NCBI GenBank assembly: GCA_928724745.1
Contig: CAKMXJ010000007.1
Location: 62,001-126,000, forward strand
Reading direction: 5' to 3'
Length of the DNA: 64,000 nt
From: Anthracocystis setariae
Taxonomy: Eukaryota; Basidiomycota; Ustilaginomycetes; Ustilaginales; Ustilaginaceae
This document shows positions 9,801 through 19,147 of this stretch, one piece after another. The translations under genes and the position numbers were made by a program. Position 1 is the stretch's first letter. Each line of letters starts with the position of its first letter. Below the pieces are notes generated by a model that searched no databases, was not told the DNA's origin, and saw nothing but the letters and a program-made list of their open reading frames with translations.

Positions 9801-10715
9801 CCAGCCTTGAAGCTCGATCTCGATCCATGCTTCGGTCTCGCCGCGCTTGACAAACGAACTTCCATGGGATGCTCGACCAAGCAGGTCGGGTTTGCCGCCA
9901 AGACCGAGCGCGATCGCGCATGCGATACTACTCTTGCCGGTACCGTTGGGACCGCAAATGAGGTTGAGGTAGGGCCCGACGTTGAAGGCGACGTGGTCAT
10001 ACGTCAAGAAATTGTGAAGCACCATGCGACGAATGGAGCCTGGAAGGTAATTGTCTACTGAACGCCATTTTCGATGTTCATGATCGATCTCAGCGTCAGG
10101 ATCCTCCACTGCCGGGTTCTGTGCTTCTTCGGCCGCACCTTCGGGATCCAGTTCGTCATCGGACTCGAGTGCAACGTGCCCATTGACAGCTTCGTCGTCT
10201 TGGTCGTCATCGTCGTTAGCGACGAATACATGACGCCGAAGCCGACTCGTTGTTGCGTTAGTTTGCGGTGCTGGAGAAGGTGAGGTTCGTCTACGTTTTG
10301 GCGGGGAAGCGGACTCTTGCGCGATTTCGGCACGATGGGATCTTGGCTGGCTTCTCTTGGCAACGCTGATGCTAGGGCCAGAAGGTGGCGCGTGCGTAGA
10401 TTGCCTGCGGGGTGATGGCGGAGACGGCTTGAGTTCTGGAGAGGATGAACGTTTGAGACCTCTGCGCCTCGAGACCTCCGCTTGCGAACGTGACTGCTTC
10501 ATGGTGGCCAGAGATACGTTGGTCTCTTCCGCAAGAGGTGCGCGGGATGTTCCGGGGGTTGAAGTATATCGTGCAGCAGCAGCAGCAGTAGAAGACCGAC
10601 TAGCGCGCGGTTGGGATGAGCTGGGAGACTTGAAAGGGTCAAAGTCCTGGTTGTGTGCAGCTCGACGCAAGGCGGAAGAAGATGCGGTGGTTGATCGTGT
10701 GGTCTTGGTCGACAT
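6888..10715 (-). CDS. SMC5: Structural maintenance of chromosomes protein 5
   Basis: A 1275-residue ATPase, core subunit with Smc6 of the nuclear Smc5/6 complex that acts in recombinational repair, replication-fork stability and SUMO-linked genome maintenance. A disordered Ser/Arg-rich N terminus (about 220 residues) precedes the head half with Walker A GPNGTGKSS near residue 253. Long coiled coils flank a central hinge region (about 640-800). The C-terminal head half carries the ABC signature QSGGERTLSTIMY near 1155 and Walker B TLVDEINQGMD near 1185; this INQGMD signature is typical of Smc5 rather than other SMCs. The frame is open throughout, with no intron. Its 3' end converges with MET2 across 184 bases. 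Confidence 0.95.
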   Translation of the reverse strand: MSTKTTRSTTASSSALRRAAHNQDFDPFKSPSSSQPRASRSSTAAAAARYTSTPGTSRAPLAEETNVSLATMKQSRSQAEVSRRRGLKRSSSPELKPSPPSPRRQSTHAPPSGPSISVAKRSQPRSHRAEIAQESASPPKRRRTSPSPAPQTNATTSRLRRHVFVANDDDDQDDEAVNGHVALESDDELDPEGAAEEAQNPAVEDPDAEIDHEHRKWRSVDNYLPGSIRRMVLHNFLTYDHVAFNVGPYLNLICGPNGTGKSSIACAIALGLGGKPDLLGRASHGSSFVKRGETEAWIEIELQGWPSSSNPVIRRTLHTENNRSEWFVDGRVKTRTEILNLVAEFNINVANLCCFLPQDKVHEFAKMTDAKRLVETERAVGGEQMVRRHERLMEYGKTSAEIATQLRTLNEQKAHLEQLIQAHQVDVERFEERKHIEERIEKLNIMLAMSEYNHTKRLLAEAQQERERRRDALAEVHARSEPLRQKRNELDEKTKKLNSELERLEKVFGADEKKRRHLVRAVEELGTEMEGNLQEVGLLTKKDKDRAAKISELRRQIADKSAELGEQPGVQDTAEIEAEMRQVRAKIDDCNSKRGDVQRQLQDINIEGQSIDKGTETNRQHLAQLNNVPQQRLEKIRQADEHVYRATLWLRENQHRFRKPVHEPVLLEISLKDQRYAAAVESCIPFVVQKSFVCQTREDYDLFTREVVDKMKARVTVAEVEGITLASQVPDVPREQLADYGFESYLIDLIDGPEDVLVHLCRQSHLHRLPVTLNANVDVEKIERSNKFRRFIAGSENFVINVSRYGNDIRQTVSRRIGQPRSLAQTIDRERQRQLSSQIQQLIAKRKELETQTRTLLQHDKSLQAEIARYDAQISELKAQKRDRVGAQRQWERDSAMLEARRRELREKEREPSAEERRARLHKQMRELACRRSAKMQDLVAQTVEMFKVADRRHAASLAKWQWDATATRVENMVRDAQELEREYAVELEAAKAAHFEARKDAQQTRDRVQRLIDEAGDLVNDIDPEDDEMLDFDRVSAELRAEKSKLELAEGVRPEVIAQYRERQSEIAAKVDQISQLMELQDATRAKIERVRAKWEPTLRARVGQISSEFSRAFERMGLVGELRIVTDDDFEKWKLEILVKFRNDEAVAALSAQRQSGGERTLSTIMYIMSLLQLSRSPFTLVDEINQGMDPTAERRTHNHIVALTCTPHASQYFLITPKLLPDLAAHRLQKVLLVNNGVGGVEGFSLKDVLERKRKALGLDVERVWGQIEPRH

Positions 10716-11625
10716 TGCGCTTCTCTACAGCTGCATCGCTACCTTTGGTGGGTAGAACTGGATGTTTGAGCGGAAGAGCAATGACGACTGAAAGGTCAAG
10801 GCGCGGGATTAGAGTCGAGGCTTATCCACTCCTAGTATGATTGAGATCGACTAGCGTCCATGGTTGCGTTTGGTGTAGAAGTCAGGAGTAAGGTGAGCGT
10901 CGTTAGACCGGATTGGCGATTAGAGTAAGCTCGCGCAGATTACGAGGGATAGCTTAGGTGCGATGGTTGGATTTGGATAACGTTGATGGTTCTTAGTGGC
11001 AGAGATAGGTGCGGAGAGGCAAAGGTGATGAGGAGCTTGACACCCGTACAGAACCTGCACATTATTACTGTGTTGGAACGCGCGTTTTTTTTTTTTTTGA
11101 ATCCGATTACAGTATTGCAGCACAGCGACGCGGTTGGGAGCGGTTGAAGAAAAAGTGTTGGACTCGACTCGACTCGACTTTCGCTCCGCAGAAGAGAGCG
11201 TGGCGGAGCGGAGGAGCCGCAAATCGCGCGTGTGTGTGTCTCTCTCTCTCTCTGTCTCTCTCTTTTTTTGAAAAATGCTGAGTCGCCAAAAAGTGGGTCA
11301 AAAATTAAGAGCATCGTGGCAGTTGGCACTTTTCTCTCGTCGCGTAAAGAGACCTCAGAAACCGCTCATTTCTCTACTTTTTCCCACATCGCTCCACCCC
11401 CGATCGGTTTCACATGATTCACTCTGTCGTGAGCTTAATATATATAATGTATAATATGGTGAAAACGGCATAATTTTGTGGGTTAATATGAAGGCCTTCC
11501 CATTCTGTAGCGTACAGCATCGATGCCCAGCCAGCCAGCCAGCGTGACATTGGATCTTCTCTTTATACAGACCTTATGCGATCGTGACAAGACTTGAAAG
11601 GAGTCAATAGGCAACGACTTTTACA
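10716..11625. other. Intergenic region upstream of SMC5
   Basis: No gene recognised over 910 bases. It holds a T12 run around 11086-11097, tandem GACTC units at about 11160-11180, a (TC)n tract at 11240-11264 and a short AT-rich patch (TATATATAATG) near 11439. The side next to 10715 probably contains the SMC5 promoter; the far side is the 3' flank of the DUF3752 gene. Small ORFs here are low complexity. Confidence 0.5.
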
Positions 11626-12966
11626 CTACAAAAACCGTCGACTTCCACTACCAAATCGGTCACCTAATGCATTGGCATCGGCGATCAACTTGCCCCTCTT
11701 CTTCTCGTCCATCAATTGTGCTCCGATACTCAACGCTGCATCGCGATCCCACATCATTGGTACCGCTGCTCTACCCTCTTTGACGTCCTGCTCTTCCCTC
11801 TCCTTGCGTGATTTTCTACTCTTGCGATCCTTGGGCCGATCTCGATCTTTGTCGCGCTGACGATCCGAATCCCTCTCCCGGTGTTTTCGCTCACGCCTTC
11901 TCCTCTTGTCGTCTTCGTCGTCGTCGTTGTTGTTGTTGTCGGATGCATCCGAGTGGCGCGATGATCGATGCGTTGGCCCATGTCGGCTGCTCCGATGCCT
12001 CGACGATCCATATCGATCTCGATCAGGAGAACGCGACCGCGAACCATGTCTTTGATGTCGACCATCTCGATCGCGTTCTCGTTCGTCTCGGTGCCTGGGA
12101 TGGTGCCGAGACCGTCTGTCGTCCCTACCTTGATCCTCTTCTCTTCTCCGTCTCTTCTCCTTCCGCCTTTGTTCGCGCTCCTCGTCCTCACGTTTCTGCT
12201 TGATCTCCCGTCGTCGTCGTTCGTTGTGTTCTTCCACAAGCGACTTTTTGCCTGACCTCTCCTGTGCTACAGACTGAGCTATACTTGCATCCCTCCTTTC
12301 GATCCTCTCTCGTTCCATCCTTTCCTGACTCTTTCCTTCCTTAGCACCCGAGCTGACGCCAGAGACTTCGTCCTGCATGCGTTTCAGCCGTTCCTCCGGT
12401 GTCTCTGTCCACAAACTTGTGTCTGCATCTTCTGCCGCAGCGCCACCTCTTCTGGCCGATACGCGAGGCGTCAACTGCGCGAAACCCCTCGATTTGAGAT
12501 TCAACGGATCGCCAGCAACCGCCTGCAGCGAGGACGAATTCGATAACGATGGCGGCAGCAGCATCCATTCTGGCCTCGAGTTGGCCGCCTCCTCTGCAGC
12601 AAGTTTCGCATCGTTCTCTGCAGCTTTCTTGCGCGCTTCTCGCTCCAGAAACAGCTTGGCGCCTTCGCTTAGACCATCATCGTTTCCAGCTGGCAGGGTG
12701 GACGACGAGGCTGGCGCCGGTCCGACGGTCGCGCCCAGTTGGTCGTCCGAAGAGGAACAGGAGCGCGAACTTCTGCTGGATGCAGAGTCGGATCGGGAGC
12801 GAACAAAGCCAGCGGGTAGTTGAGGGCCTGCCACCGCTCGTCGCGGACGGGTTTCGGAGCGCGGTGGAGAGGGAGACCGTGACGAGTAGGATTGGAAAGA
12901 TGCAGACGAGAAGGATCGTGTGCGGGAACGCGACCTCCGACGTAGACGATCCCTGTCTGGGCCCAT
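11626..12966 (-). CDS. GPALPP-motif / DUF3752 domain nuclear protein
   Basis: A 446-residue, very basic RS/RD/RE-rich protein. The start is MGPDRDRLRRRSRSR; the longer frame adds only low-complexity leader. A GPQLPAGF motif (near residue 47) matches the GPALPPGF signature of GPALPP1-like proteins. EWMLLPP (near 134) and LWTETPEERLKRM (near 187) match the DUF3752 core. A charged RD/RE-rich stretch (about 215-390) and a conserved C-terminal block with MMWDRDAALSIGAQ (from about 399) complete it. The family is nuclear and poorly characterised; the RS-like composition suggests a link to RNA processing (inference). It is head-to-head with a WW/FF splicing factor, with only 299 bases between start codons. 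Confidence 0.8.
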   Translation of the reverse strand: MGPDRDRLRRRSRSRTRSFSSASFQSYSSRSPSPPRSETRPRRAVAGPQLPAGFVRSRSDSASSRSSRSCSSSDDQLGATVGPAPASSSTLPAGNDDGLSEGAKLFLEREARKKAAENDAKLAAEEAANSRPEWMLLPPSLSNSSSLQAVAGDPLNLKSRGFAQLTPRVSARRGGAAAEDADTSLWTETPEERLKRMQDEVSGVSSGAKEGKSQERMERERIERRDASIAQSVAQERSGKKSLVEEHNERRRREIKQKREDEEREQRRKEKRRRREEDQGRDDRRSRHHPRHRDERERDRDGRHQRHGSRSRSPDRDRYGSSRHRSSRHGPTHRSSRHSDASDNNNNDDDEDDKRRRRERKHRERDSDRQRDKDRDRPKDRKSRKSRKEREEQDVKEGRAAVPMMWDRDAALSIGAQLMDEKKRGKLIADANALGDRFGSGSRRFL

Positions 12967-13265
12967 TTTGATCCTCGAAAGTCTCGAATTGCCTCTACTG
13001 AACCGCCGATGGGAAGAGAAAGAGAAAGAGAAAGAGAAAGAGAAAGAGGAGGAGGAGGATGAGCAAGCCCTAAGTTGGATTGCTGTCGTGTGGAGTTTTT
13101 TTTTTTTAGCTTTGGCGTGGGGTGGTGAAATTTCAGCTCGACCCGACTCCCGGAAATCGCTTCCTGTGTCGTATCTTGTCGAAACCTCAAATCCTCTTTC
13201 TTCTTCTTCTTCTTCTTCTTCTTCTCGCTCTTTCCAATTCATGCACCACCGTGCTGTCAGCAAAC
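12967..13265. promoter_or_regulatory. Bidirectional promoter between two RNA-processing-type genes
   Basis: The 299 bases between two divergent start codons hold a GAGAAA hexamer tract (about 13016-13050), a T9 run near 13098 and a TTC trinucleotide tract (about 13198-13225). No TATA box was noticed. The shared spacer suggests co-expression of the DUF3752 and WW/FF genes (inference). Confidence 0.5.
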
Positions 13266-15686
13266 ATGGGCGACAACTACGCCGGCCCATCCTCCACCAC
13301 TCTTCCTCCAGGATGGACCAGCCATATCAGCGCTGCCGGTCGAACCTACTACCACAACGCCTCCACCGGTCGCAGCACCTACAACTGGCCCAAACCGCCC
13401 CAGCAGAAGCGCGAAAAGCCCGTCTCAAAGGCGTCCATCCCAGGCGTTGAGGGATGGCTCAGAGTCACAACGAACAAGGGGAATGAGTTTTACTTTCACG
13501 CAGAGAGCAAGGTTAGCGAATGGCTGCCACCAAAGCAGGTCGCCGATGCGGTCAGGGCGATGAAGGACAAGGAGAGGGAGCAAGAAGCGAGATTGGTGAG
13601 GGAGGCGGAGGAGAAGGTGAGACAGGAACGCCAAAGGTTGAGCAGAGAGAAGAGGGAGAGGAAGAGAAAGTTGGAAGAAGGCGTCCCCATCACAGAGTTT
13701 GATGTGTCAGCGAAGCGACCTCGCGCCGATGAGGACGAGGACGAGGATGACGATGAGAATGACGATGATGAAGATGTGGAATCGATATCGTCGGAAGAGT
13801 CAACACTAGAGACCGAAAGACTTGGCACAGGTCCTCATGCTGATGACGACCTCCGACCATCCGCAAAAGATCAACCTAAATCGGAATACGAAGACCACCA
13901 AAACGATGACGATGACGAAGACGAAGACGAAGACGAAGAATGGCAACGTCAAATCGCCGAGCAAATGGCTGCCGAGGCAGAAGCTGATGCCGAAGCTGAG
14001 GCTGCAGCTCCACCCTCTCCAGCGACACCCCCGCAGAAACCACCACTTGAACCCGCACCCACGCTCTCCCTTGAAGATCAGAAAGCGGCGTTCATGGACC
14101 TGCTCACCTCGCTCAACTCGAGCCCGACTGAAATCAACCCCATGGCACCGTGGGATCTCGAATTGCCCAAATTCTGCACCCACCCCACCTACCTCGCCTT
14201 GTCCTCCACTCGCGATGCTCAAGACACCTTCAACGAATGGTGCAAGCTTCGGATCCGCGAAAAGCGAGCTGCCAAAACCTCCACCGCGCCTACTTGCAAC
14301 TCTGCAACTCAATCGTCCGCCTCTTGGAACCGCACCCACCGTCAAATTGCCTCGAAGCGCGCTCTGGAAGACTTCAAGCAACTACTCAAGACGCAAGTGC
14401 GATCGACGCGGACCAGATACTCGGACTTTAAAGCGGCGTTTGGTGGCGATGCACGTTTCAAAGCGGTCGGTACGGGCGATACCGAGCGGGACAAGCTGTT
14501 CCGAGCGCACCTGATCGAGCTGGGGGAGGAGAAGCGTAAGGCTGCCGACAAGGCGGAGCGCGAGTTCGTCGCTCTACTGTCCGATAAGTTGGCCGGCAAT
14601 TACCGTGCCAAGGTAGCTGCGGCCAGGGCGAGGGGGGAGGGGAAGGGGAAGGGGAAGGGTGGCGAGGTGGAGAGGGAGGAGGTGATGAAGGTGTGGATGG
14701 AGGCGAAGCGGAGTGCGGGGGTGGTGGAGGATGAGAGGTATGAGGCGGTGGGGAGTTCGACGAGGCGATTTGAACTGTTTTGCAGTTGGGCGAAAGGGGA
14801 GCGTCGACCTTGGCTCGAGAACCCGTGCCAATCGCATAGCGCAAGCAACCGCAGCAGTGGTAGGAGGGATGAGGTGGAGGAGGAGAAAGAGCGCAGTGCG
14901 CGGCACAAGGAGGAGGAAAAAAGGCGTAAAGCGTTGCGGGAGAGGGAGGAGAAGGTGCGAAGAGAACGCGAGCGCATCGCGCGAATCAATCGCTCCGCGT
15001 TCTCGGCGGCTACTCGTCAGGAATCCCAGCTGTCGTTCCGACAGCTTTTGCTCGATGCGGTGCATTCGCCTCATGGGTCGTACCACTCTGCGCTCACGTC
15101 GCTGGCTAGGGACCCACGATTCGATGCGCCAGGGCTGTTGGATCATGATAGGGAGCAGTTGTTTGAGGAGCATCGCAAGCGACTTTTGGAGAAGGAGCGG
15201 GGAAAGATCGGGCAAGTGTTTGCGAGGTATGCCAAGAGTCTGGATGCGCATGCGGAGGATGTGGTGGCGTTGGCGTTGCAGGATGAAGAGTTGTCGTACG
15301 GTGTATTGAAGGTGTATAGCGAGGATGTGGGCAAGCTCGAGCGTGCGTATGAGCAGTGGGATCAGGAGAGACAAGAGCGGGCCAAGCAGGCGTTCTTTGA
15401 CATGTTGCGAGAAAGCGCGTTCGTCGAGTTCTGGGGTAGACTCAAGAAGGAGGCCACCACCGCTCATACTTTATCGTTCGAGTCAAATGATGGTAAGGAG
15501 GACGAGGAGCGGGAGAAGGTGATGCTGGTCGATATGGCGAACAAGGTGGATCTAAGAGAGATCGAATCGGTGTTGCGCAACGATGCACGATTTCGTGCGT
15601 TGCGCCATGTTCCGGAGAGGAGGCACGAGTGGATTCGAGAGCATTTACAGCAACTTGCTGCTCCGCGCAAGAGCGTTCACACATAA
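13266..15686 (+). CDS. WW/FF-domain pre-mRNA splicing factor (Dre4/Urn1/TCERG1-like)
   Basis: An 806-residue nuclear protein. Two WW domains lie at the N terminus: the first (W17 ... W41, with GRTYYHNASTGRSTYNWPKP) and a divergent second (W64 ... W86). A Lys/Glu-rich helix and long acidic runs follow (about 155-270). At least four FF-like repeats follow, each with a hydrophobic core and a ...F..W....ARF/RF pattern: about 275-345, 365-425, 580-645 and 700-800. WW domains bind proline-rich partners and FF domains bind phosphorylated or acidic peptides. This set is found in Prp40, TCERG1/CA150 and fungal Dre4/Urn1; the STYNWP ending of WW1 favours the Dre4/Urn1 group. Convergent with the monooxygenase gene, 155 bases away. 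Confidence 0.85.
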   Translation: MGDNYAGPSSTTLPPGWTSHISAAGRTYYHNASTGRSTYNWPKPPQQKREKPVSKASIPGVEGWLRVTTNKGNEFYFHAESKVSEWLPPKQVADAVRAMKDKEREQEARLVREAEEKVRQERQRLSREKRERKRKLEEGVPITEFDVSAKRPRADEDEDEDDDENDDDEDVESISSEESTLETERLGTGPHADDDLRPSAKDQPKSEYEDHQNDDDDEDEDEDEEWQRQIAEQMAAEAEADAEAEAAAPPSPATPPQKPPLEPAPTLSLEDQKAAFMDLLTSLNSSPTEINPMAPWDLELPKFCTHPTYLALSSTRDAQDTFNEWCKLRIREKRAAKTSTAPTCNSATQSSASWNRTHRQIASKRALEDFKQLLKTQVRSTRTRYSDFKAAFGGDARFKAVGTGDTERDKLFRAHLIELGEEKRKAADKAEREFVALLSDKLAGNYRAKVAAARARGEGKGKGKGGEVEREEVMKVWMEAKRSAGVVEDERYEAVGSSTRRFELFCSWAKGERRPWLENPCQSHSASNRSSGRRDEVEEEKERSARHKEEEKRRKALREREEKVRRERERIARINRSAFSAATRQESQLSFRQLLLDAVHSPHGSYHSALTSLARDPRFDAPGLLDHDREQLFEEHRKRLLEKERGKIGQVFARYAKSLDAHAEDVVALALQDEELSYGVLKVYSEDVGKLERAYEQWDQERQERAKQAFFDMLRESAFVEFWGRLKKEATTAHTLSFESNDGKEDEEREKVMLVDMANKVDLREIESVLRNDARFRALRHVPERRHEWIREHLQQLAAPRKSVHT

Positions 15687-15841
15687 CAATACCAAAATGC
15701 CCAACGATGATCTAAAAACACACATGGCGAACCATTAAAGGAAAAACCCCCCGGATCGTTGGAATTCATGCTTCTATCTGTACAAACGACCGACGTGCAA
15801 GTGCTGTTGCTTGTACACACAAGGGGAGAAAGATATCGCGT

Positions 15842-17341
15842 CTACGATTTGCGGGCGTTATCGATGCGTTGGCCGAGTTTAGCACCGAGGGGGAGGTAAT
15901 CTTTTGGTCGTACGGGGAGGAGCCATTGACGTACTGTTGCGCGCCAACCGAGTTGCAGGTCGATGTCGCTGAGCGTGTCGTCGATGCTGTGGAGACTGAA
16001 GGGGACGAGATTGGTACCGTGCGAGTGTTTGCCGTTGGATCTGGCGTCTAGCCATTGGAGTTTGGCTTTAGCCTGTTGGCGCATTTCGTCTTCGCAGGGG
16101 AGGTTGGTGAGGCCTGCGAGATGAGCCGAGATCCATAGCGCTGCTGCTTCGGACGATGTAGGGCAGAAGAGCGACGAGTTGTAGCCATTGAACGTCAGGT
16201 TGGGTACACCAGGGGGAAGGATGTGCATGTGGAGGAGGAAGTTGTCGTTATCATCCAGGAACTTTTTCTGCACATGTGCAGGCAGGAACGGTACGTCCTG
16301 GGTGAAACCCGTGGCACAGATCAACAGATCGCACGGTAAAGTAGATCCATCCTTTAGAATCGCAACCGTCTTGCCCGTATTGGCATCTTTGGTCAATCGC
16401 TCGATTTCCTGATCGCGCTTGACAATCACTCGACCCGCCTCGATGTTTTTGTACAGCCCCTCGGTGGAGAGAGAGATGGTGGATCGTGCGATTTCTTCAA
16501 ACGGTCCTTCGGGGACCAGCCCGAGGTTGGCGAGTTTGAGCTGACCCGAGACGACCCATTGGAGAGAGTTGAGCATGCCGTTGCGGATGAAGCGACCCGA
16601 ACCGGAGTTGAACCATCTTTCAAACGCCGAAGGAGTGATGTATTCGAACAAGCTCTCGCCGAGTCGAGTGAGGAGGAGGTACTGGTAAGGAATGCCACGG
16701 ATCATTCGTGGTAGCTTCCAAATCAATCTCCTGGCGACAAGCGTAGTGGTCTTTGCCTTGGCAGATACGGCATTGGCCACATCACACGACGACTTGCCAT
16801 ATCCGATCACGACGATATTCTTGCCCTCGATCGTCTCTGGATCCAAGCCCACATCGGACGAATGCAAAACCTTGCCGCCTGCCGACTCGAACTCTTGGCG
16901 ACCCTTGTAGTCGGGCACCTTACCACGACTGAATGTACCCGAGGCAATGACCATGTGTTGGAACACCTCGGTGTGGGTTTGGCCGGTAGCGGTTGTCTTG
17001 GTAGTGATCTCCCAGCCGTTGGGGACGATGTCGGCACGTTCGACTTTGGTGCTGAAGCGGATGAGTTTGCGCAGGTCGTGCTTGTCGACGTAGGCATCGA
17101 GGTAGTCCTGCACCTGCTGGGCTGCAGGCCAGGTAGGATAGTGACGCGGCATGTCCATGTCCGAGAGCGAGTAGGTTTCCTTGGAGTTCTGCGTAGCAAG
17201 CCCAGGATAGCGACGAGTCTTGGACCACACTCCTCCCACATCGGGACACGCTTCGAACACGCTCACATCATGTCCATACTGCGTCAGATACTTGGCCGTC
17301 GAGATACCCGCAAAGCCTGCACCGACAACTGCGACCTTCAT
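15842..17341 (-). CDS. Flavin-containing monooxygenase-like oxidoreductase
   Basis: A 499-residue class B flavoprotein. The N-terminal FAD dinucleotide motif GAGFAG (residues 7-12) is followed by the acidic end of strand 2 (VFEACPDVGGVW). A region resembling the FMO/BVMO fingerprint lies around 130-165 (IASGTFSRGKVPDYKG ... LHSSDV), and the NADPH motif VIGYGKSSCD is near residue 179. ICATGFTQD (about 340) matches the ATG motif of N-hydroxylating/FMO enzymes. It probably uses NADPH and O2 to oxygenate a small molecule; the substrate is not predictable. No partner biosynthetic genes flank it, so a secondary-metabolite cluster is not indicated. Confidence 0.87.
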   Translation of the reverse strand: MKVAVVGAGFAGISTAKYLTQYGHDVSVFEACPDVGGVWSKTRRYPGLATQNSKETYSLSDMDMPRHYPTWPAAQQVQDYLDAYVDKHDLRKLIRFSTKVERADIVPNGWEITTKTTATGQTHTEVFQHMVIASGTFSRGKVPDYKGRQEFESAGGKVLHSSDVGLDPETIEGKNIVVIGYGKSSCDVANAVSAKAKTTTLVARRLIWKLPRMIRGIPYQYLLLTRLGESLFEYITPSAFERWFNSGSGRFIRNGMLNSLQWVVSGQLKLANLGLVPEGPFEEIARSTISLSTEGLYKNIEAGRVIVKRDQEIERLTKDANTGKTVAILKDGSTLPCDLLICATGFTQDVPFLPAHVQKKFLDDNDNFLLHMHILPPGVPNLTFNGYNSSLFCPTSSEAAALWISAHLAGLTNLPCEDEMRQQAKAKLQWLDARSNGKHSHGTNLVPFSLHSIDDTLSDIDLQLGWRATVRQWLLPVRPKDYLPLGAKLGQRIDNARKS

Positions 17342-18918
17342 GATGTTGTACGCTTTATCGAATCGAGCAAATAGGTTGATCCAGGTTGGCCAAAAAAGGG
17401 GTCGACGTTGACGTGGGATGAGTGCGTGGAGAGAGAGTAAGAGTGTGAAGATGATTGAACGGGGAGAAGAGGGGATGGGGAGTGGGCATGTGATTGGACG
17501 ACGCCCCGGCTATATACTGGTATGGTGGGGGGGGTTCAAAAATGCTAGGACGGGCGGGAGCGCGGCAGCAGAGATCTCGACGGGAACGAGCAGCGAGACA
17601 TGGTCTTTGGGGCTTTGGACCGCCGTCCGTCCGTCCGTCCGCGCGCGCACTTCGCATCTTGTCCGTCCACCGCGCTGAGTCGGGCGGCGGCCAAGCCACG
17701 GGCATGAAAACGATTCACATTCTGTACAGTACAGTATAGCCCCACTTGCATGCTAATCTTATCAACCGTCGCTCTCGATTAGCGCTTTTGTTCTTGCAGG
17801 GCAGAGAGAGAGAGAGGAGTTGCCCAGCCAGCCAGGCACTTGAGCCTTGGAATGCCTCTGCGTGCAGTACAGTAAAACACAAAATGCGGGGTTATCCTCT
17901 CGTCCTTCTACCCAATCAAATTTCTCGCTTTTTTTTTTGCTTTTTTTTCTTTTCTTTTCAAAAACAGTCTTGATTTTGGGCTGGAACTGTACTGTACAGT
18001 ATCAGTCGAATCGAGTCGAGTCGAGTCGAGTGTGAGTATGCGTCGTTTGCTTTGCTGTCTCGCTGTCCAACTCTATTTTTTGTGCTGGTCGTCGAACACG
18101 TTGGGCATCAACGGTCACGAGGTGCGAAAGGTTGTGGCCAAACACAAGATGAGATGCATGCCGCTTGAATTGCACAGACGCAGGATGATAGGCGGCACTA
18201 CAGTACTGTCCTGGTAGAATGCGGTACGGACAAAGACCGAAGCATTCACAAACATGATCCAACCATGTCCATGCAGAGTAACTCGACGATTTTGCGGGGT
18301 AACACATGCAGAGAAGCGTTCAAGTACCAGTGCAATGCACAGCCGCTTTGGTTTTGATGCCAGACCCAACTTGTTGGACGGGCGAGATACGATAGATACA
18401 CTTTGCATCCCACGACGAGGCCGAGCAACCAAGCGGTTAGGTGCAAAGTAGCGAGGTGCAGCGACGCGTGGAAAGGGTCCGGTCCGCGGACGAAATCCCC
18501 TTTTCCACAACGCTCTGAAATTAGAGAGAAGAGATGCCCTGCCCATCAGGATGGCAAGAATGTATCACCCGCTCTCTCTCCCCACCCTATCTGTGCACTC
18601 GTCTGGTTCGTCGACGTGCACATGTCACAGACAATACAGCCATAGTGATCCTCGTCCTGGCCAGGATTGCTGTAGGAGTAACACGATATGATAAGCAATG
18701 ACCATCACCTTGATCTTAACCTTGACTCTGAGCAAGTGAAATCAAGAGACCGAAAGACTGAGGCGGACAAGGAGAACAACAAGTGCAAAATTGGGGCGCG
18801 CTGTTGAACAGCTTCTCATCTCAGCACGGACCAAATGAAACCAAGAATTCTTGAGCCACACAATTATTAATTATTTATTCTTGCCCACTCTGCCCACTCT
18901 ATCAGTGTTGAGAAATGC

Positions 18919-18953
<35 letters not shown>

Positions 18954-19147
18954 TGTCAGCCGCGGACTCGCTTTTGCCTGTTTGGCCGTTGGCTTTCAGC
19001 CTCTTGCCTTTATTATAGCCCGCCTCCTTTCTCGACCCTAACTTGTATCATCCTCCGCTCTCTCTACACTATCCGTGCTCAACACTACACATTTCTCACC
19101 ACTTGAACCAACCAACCAACCAACAACTCAGAGCAAACTCGATCAAG
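17342..19147. other. Gene-free region between monooxygenase and cupin genes
   Basis: About 1.8 kb with no convincing gene. It contains several TACTGTAC/GTACAGTA palindromes (17722-17737, 17864-17875, 17986-18002, 18197-18209), GTCC repeats at about 17625-17641, GAGTC repeats near 18005-18030, and an A-run of about 30 bases near 18921-18950. A 143-codon ORF on the minus strand (18115-18546) shows no recognisable domain and is probably chance. The ends presumably hold the promoters of the two flanking divergent genes. Confidence 0.5.

Noticed and set aside
8415..10061. 548-codon plus-strand ORF opposite SMC5
   Set aside because: It lies wholly antisense to a complete SMC5 coding frame and shows no domain; it is a codon-bias shadow.
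18115..18546. 143-codon minus-strand ORF
   Set aside because: No domain or signal; composition like surrounding intergenic DNA.
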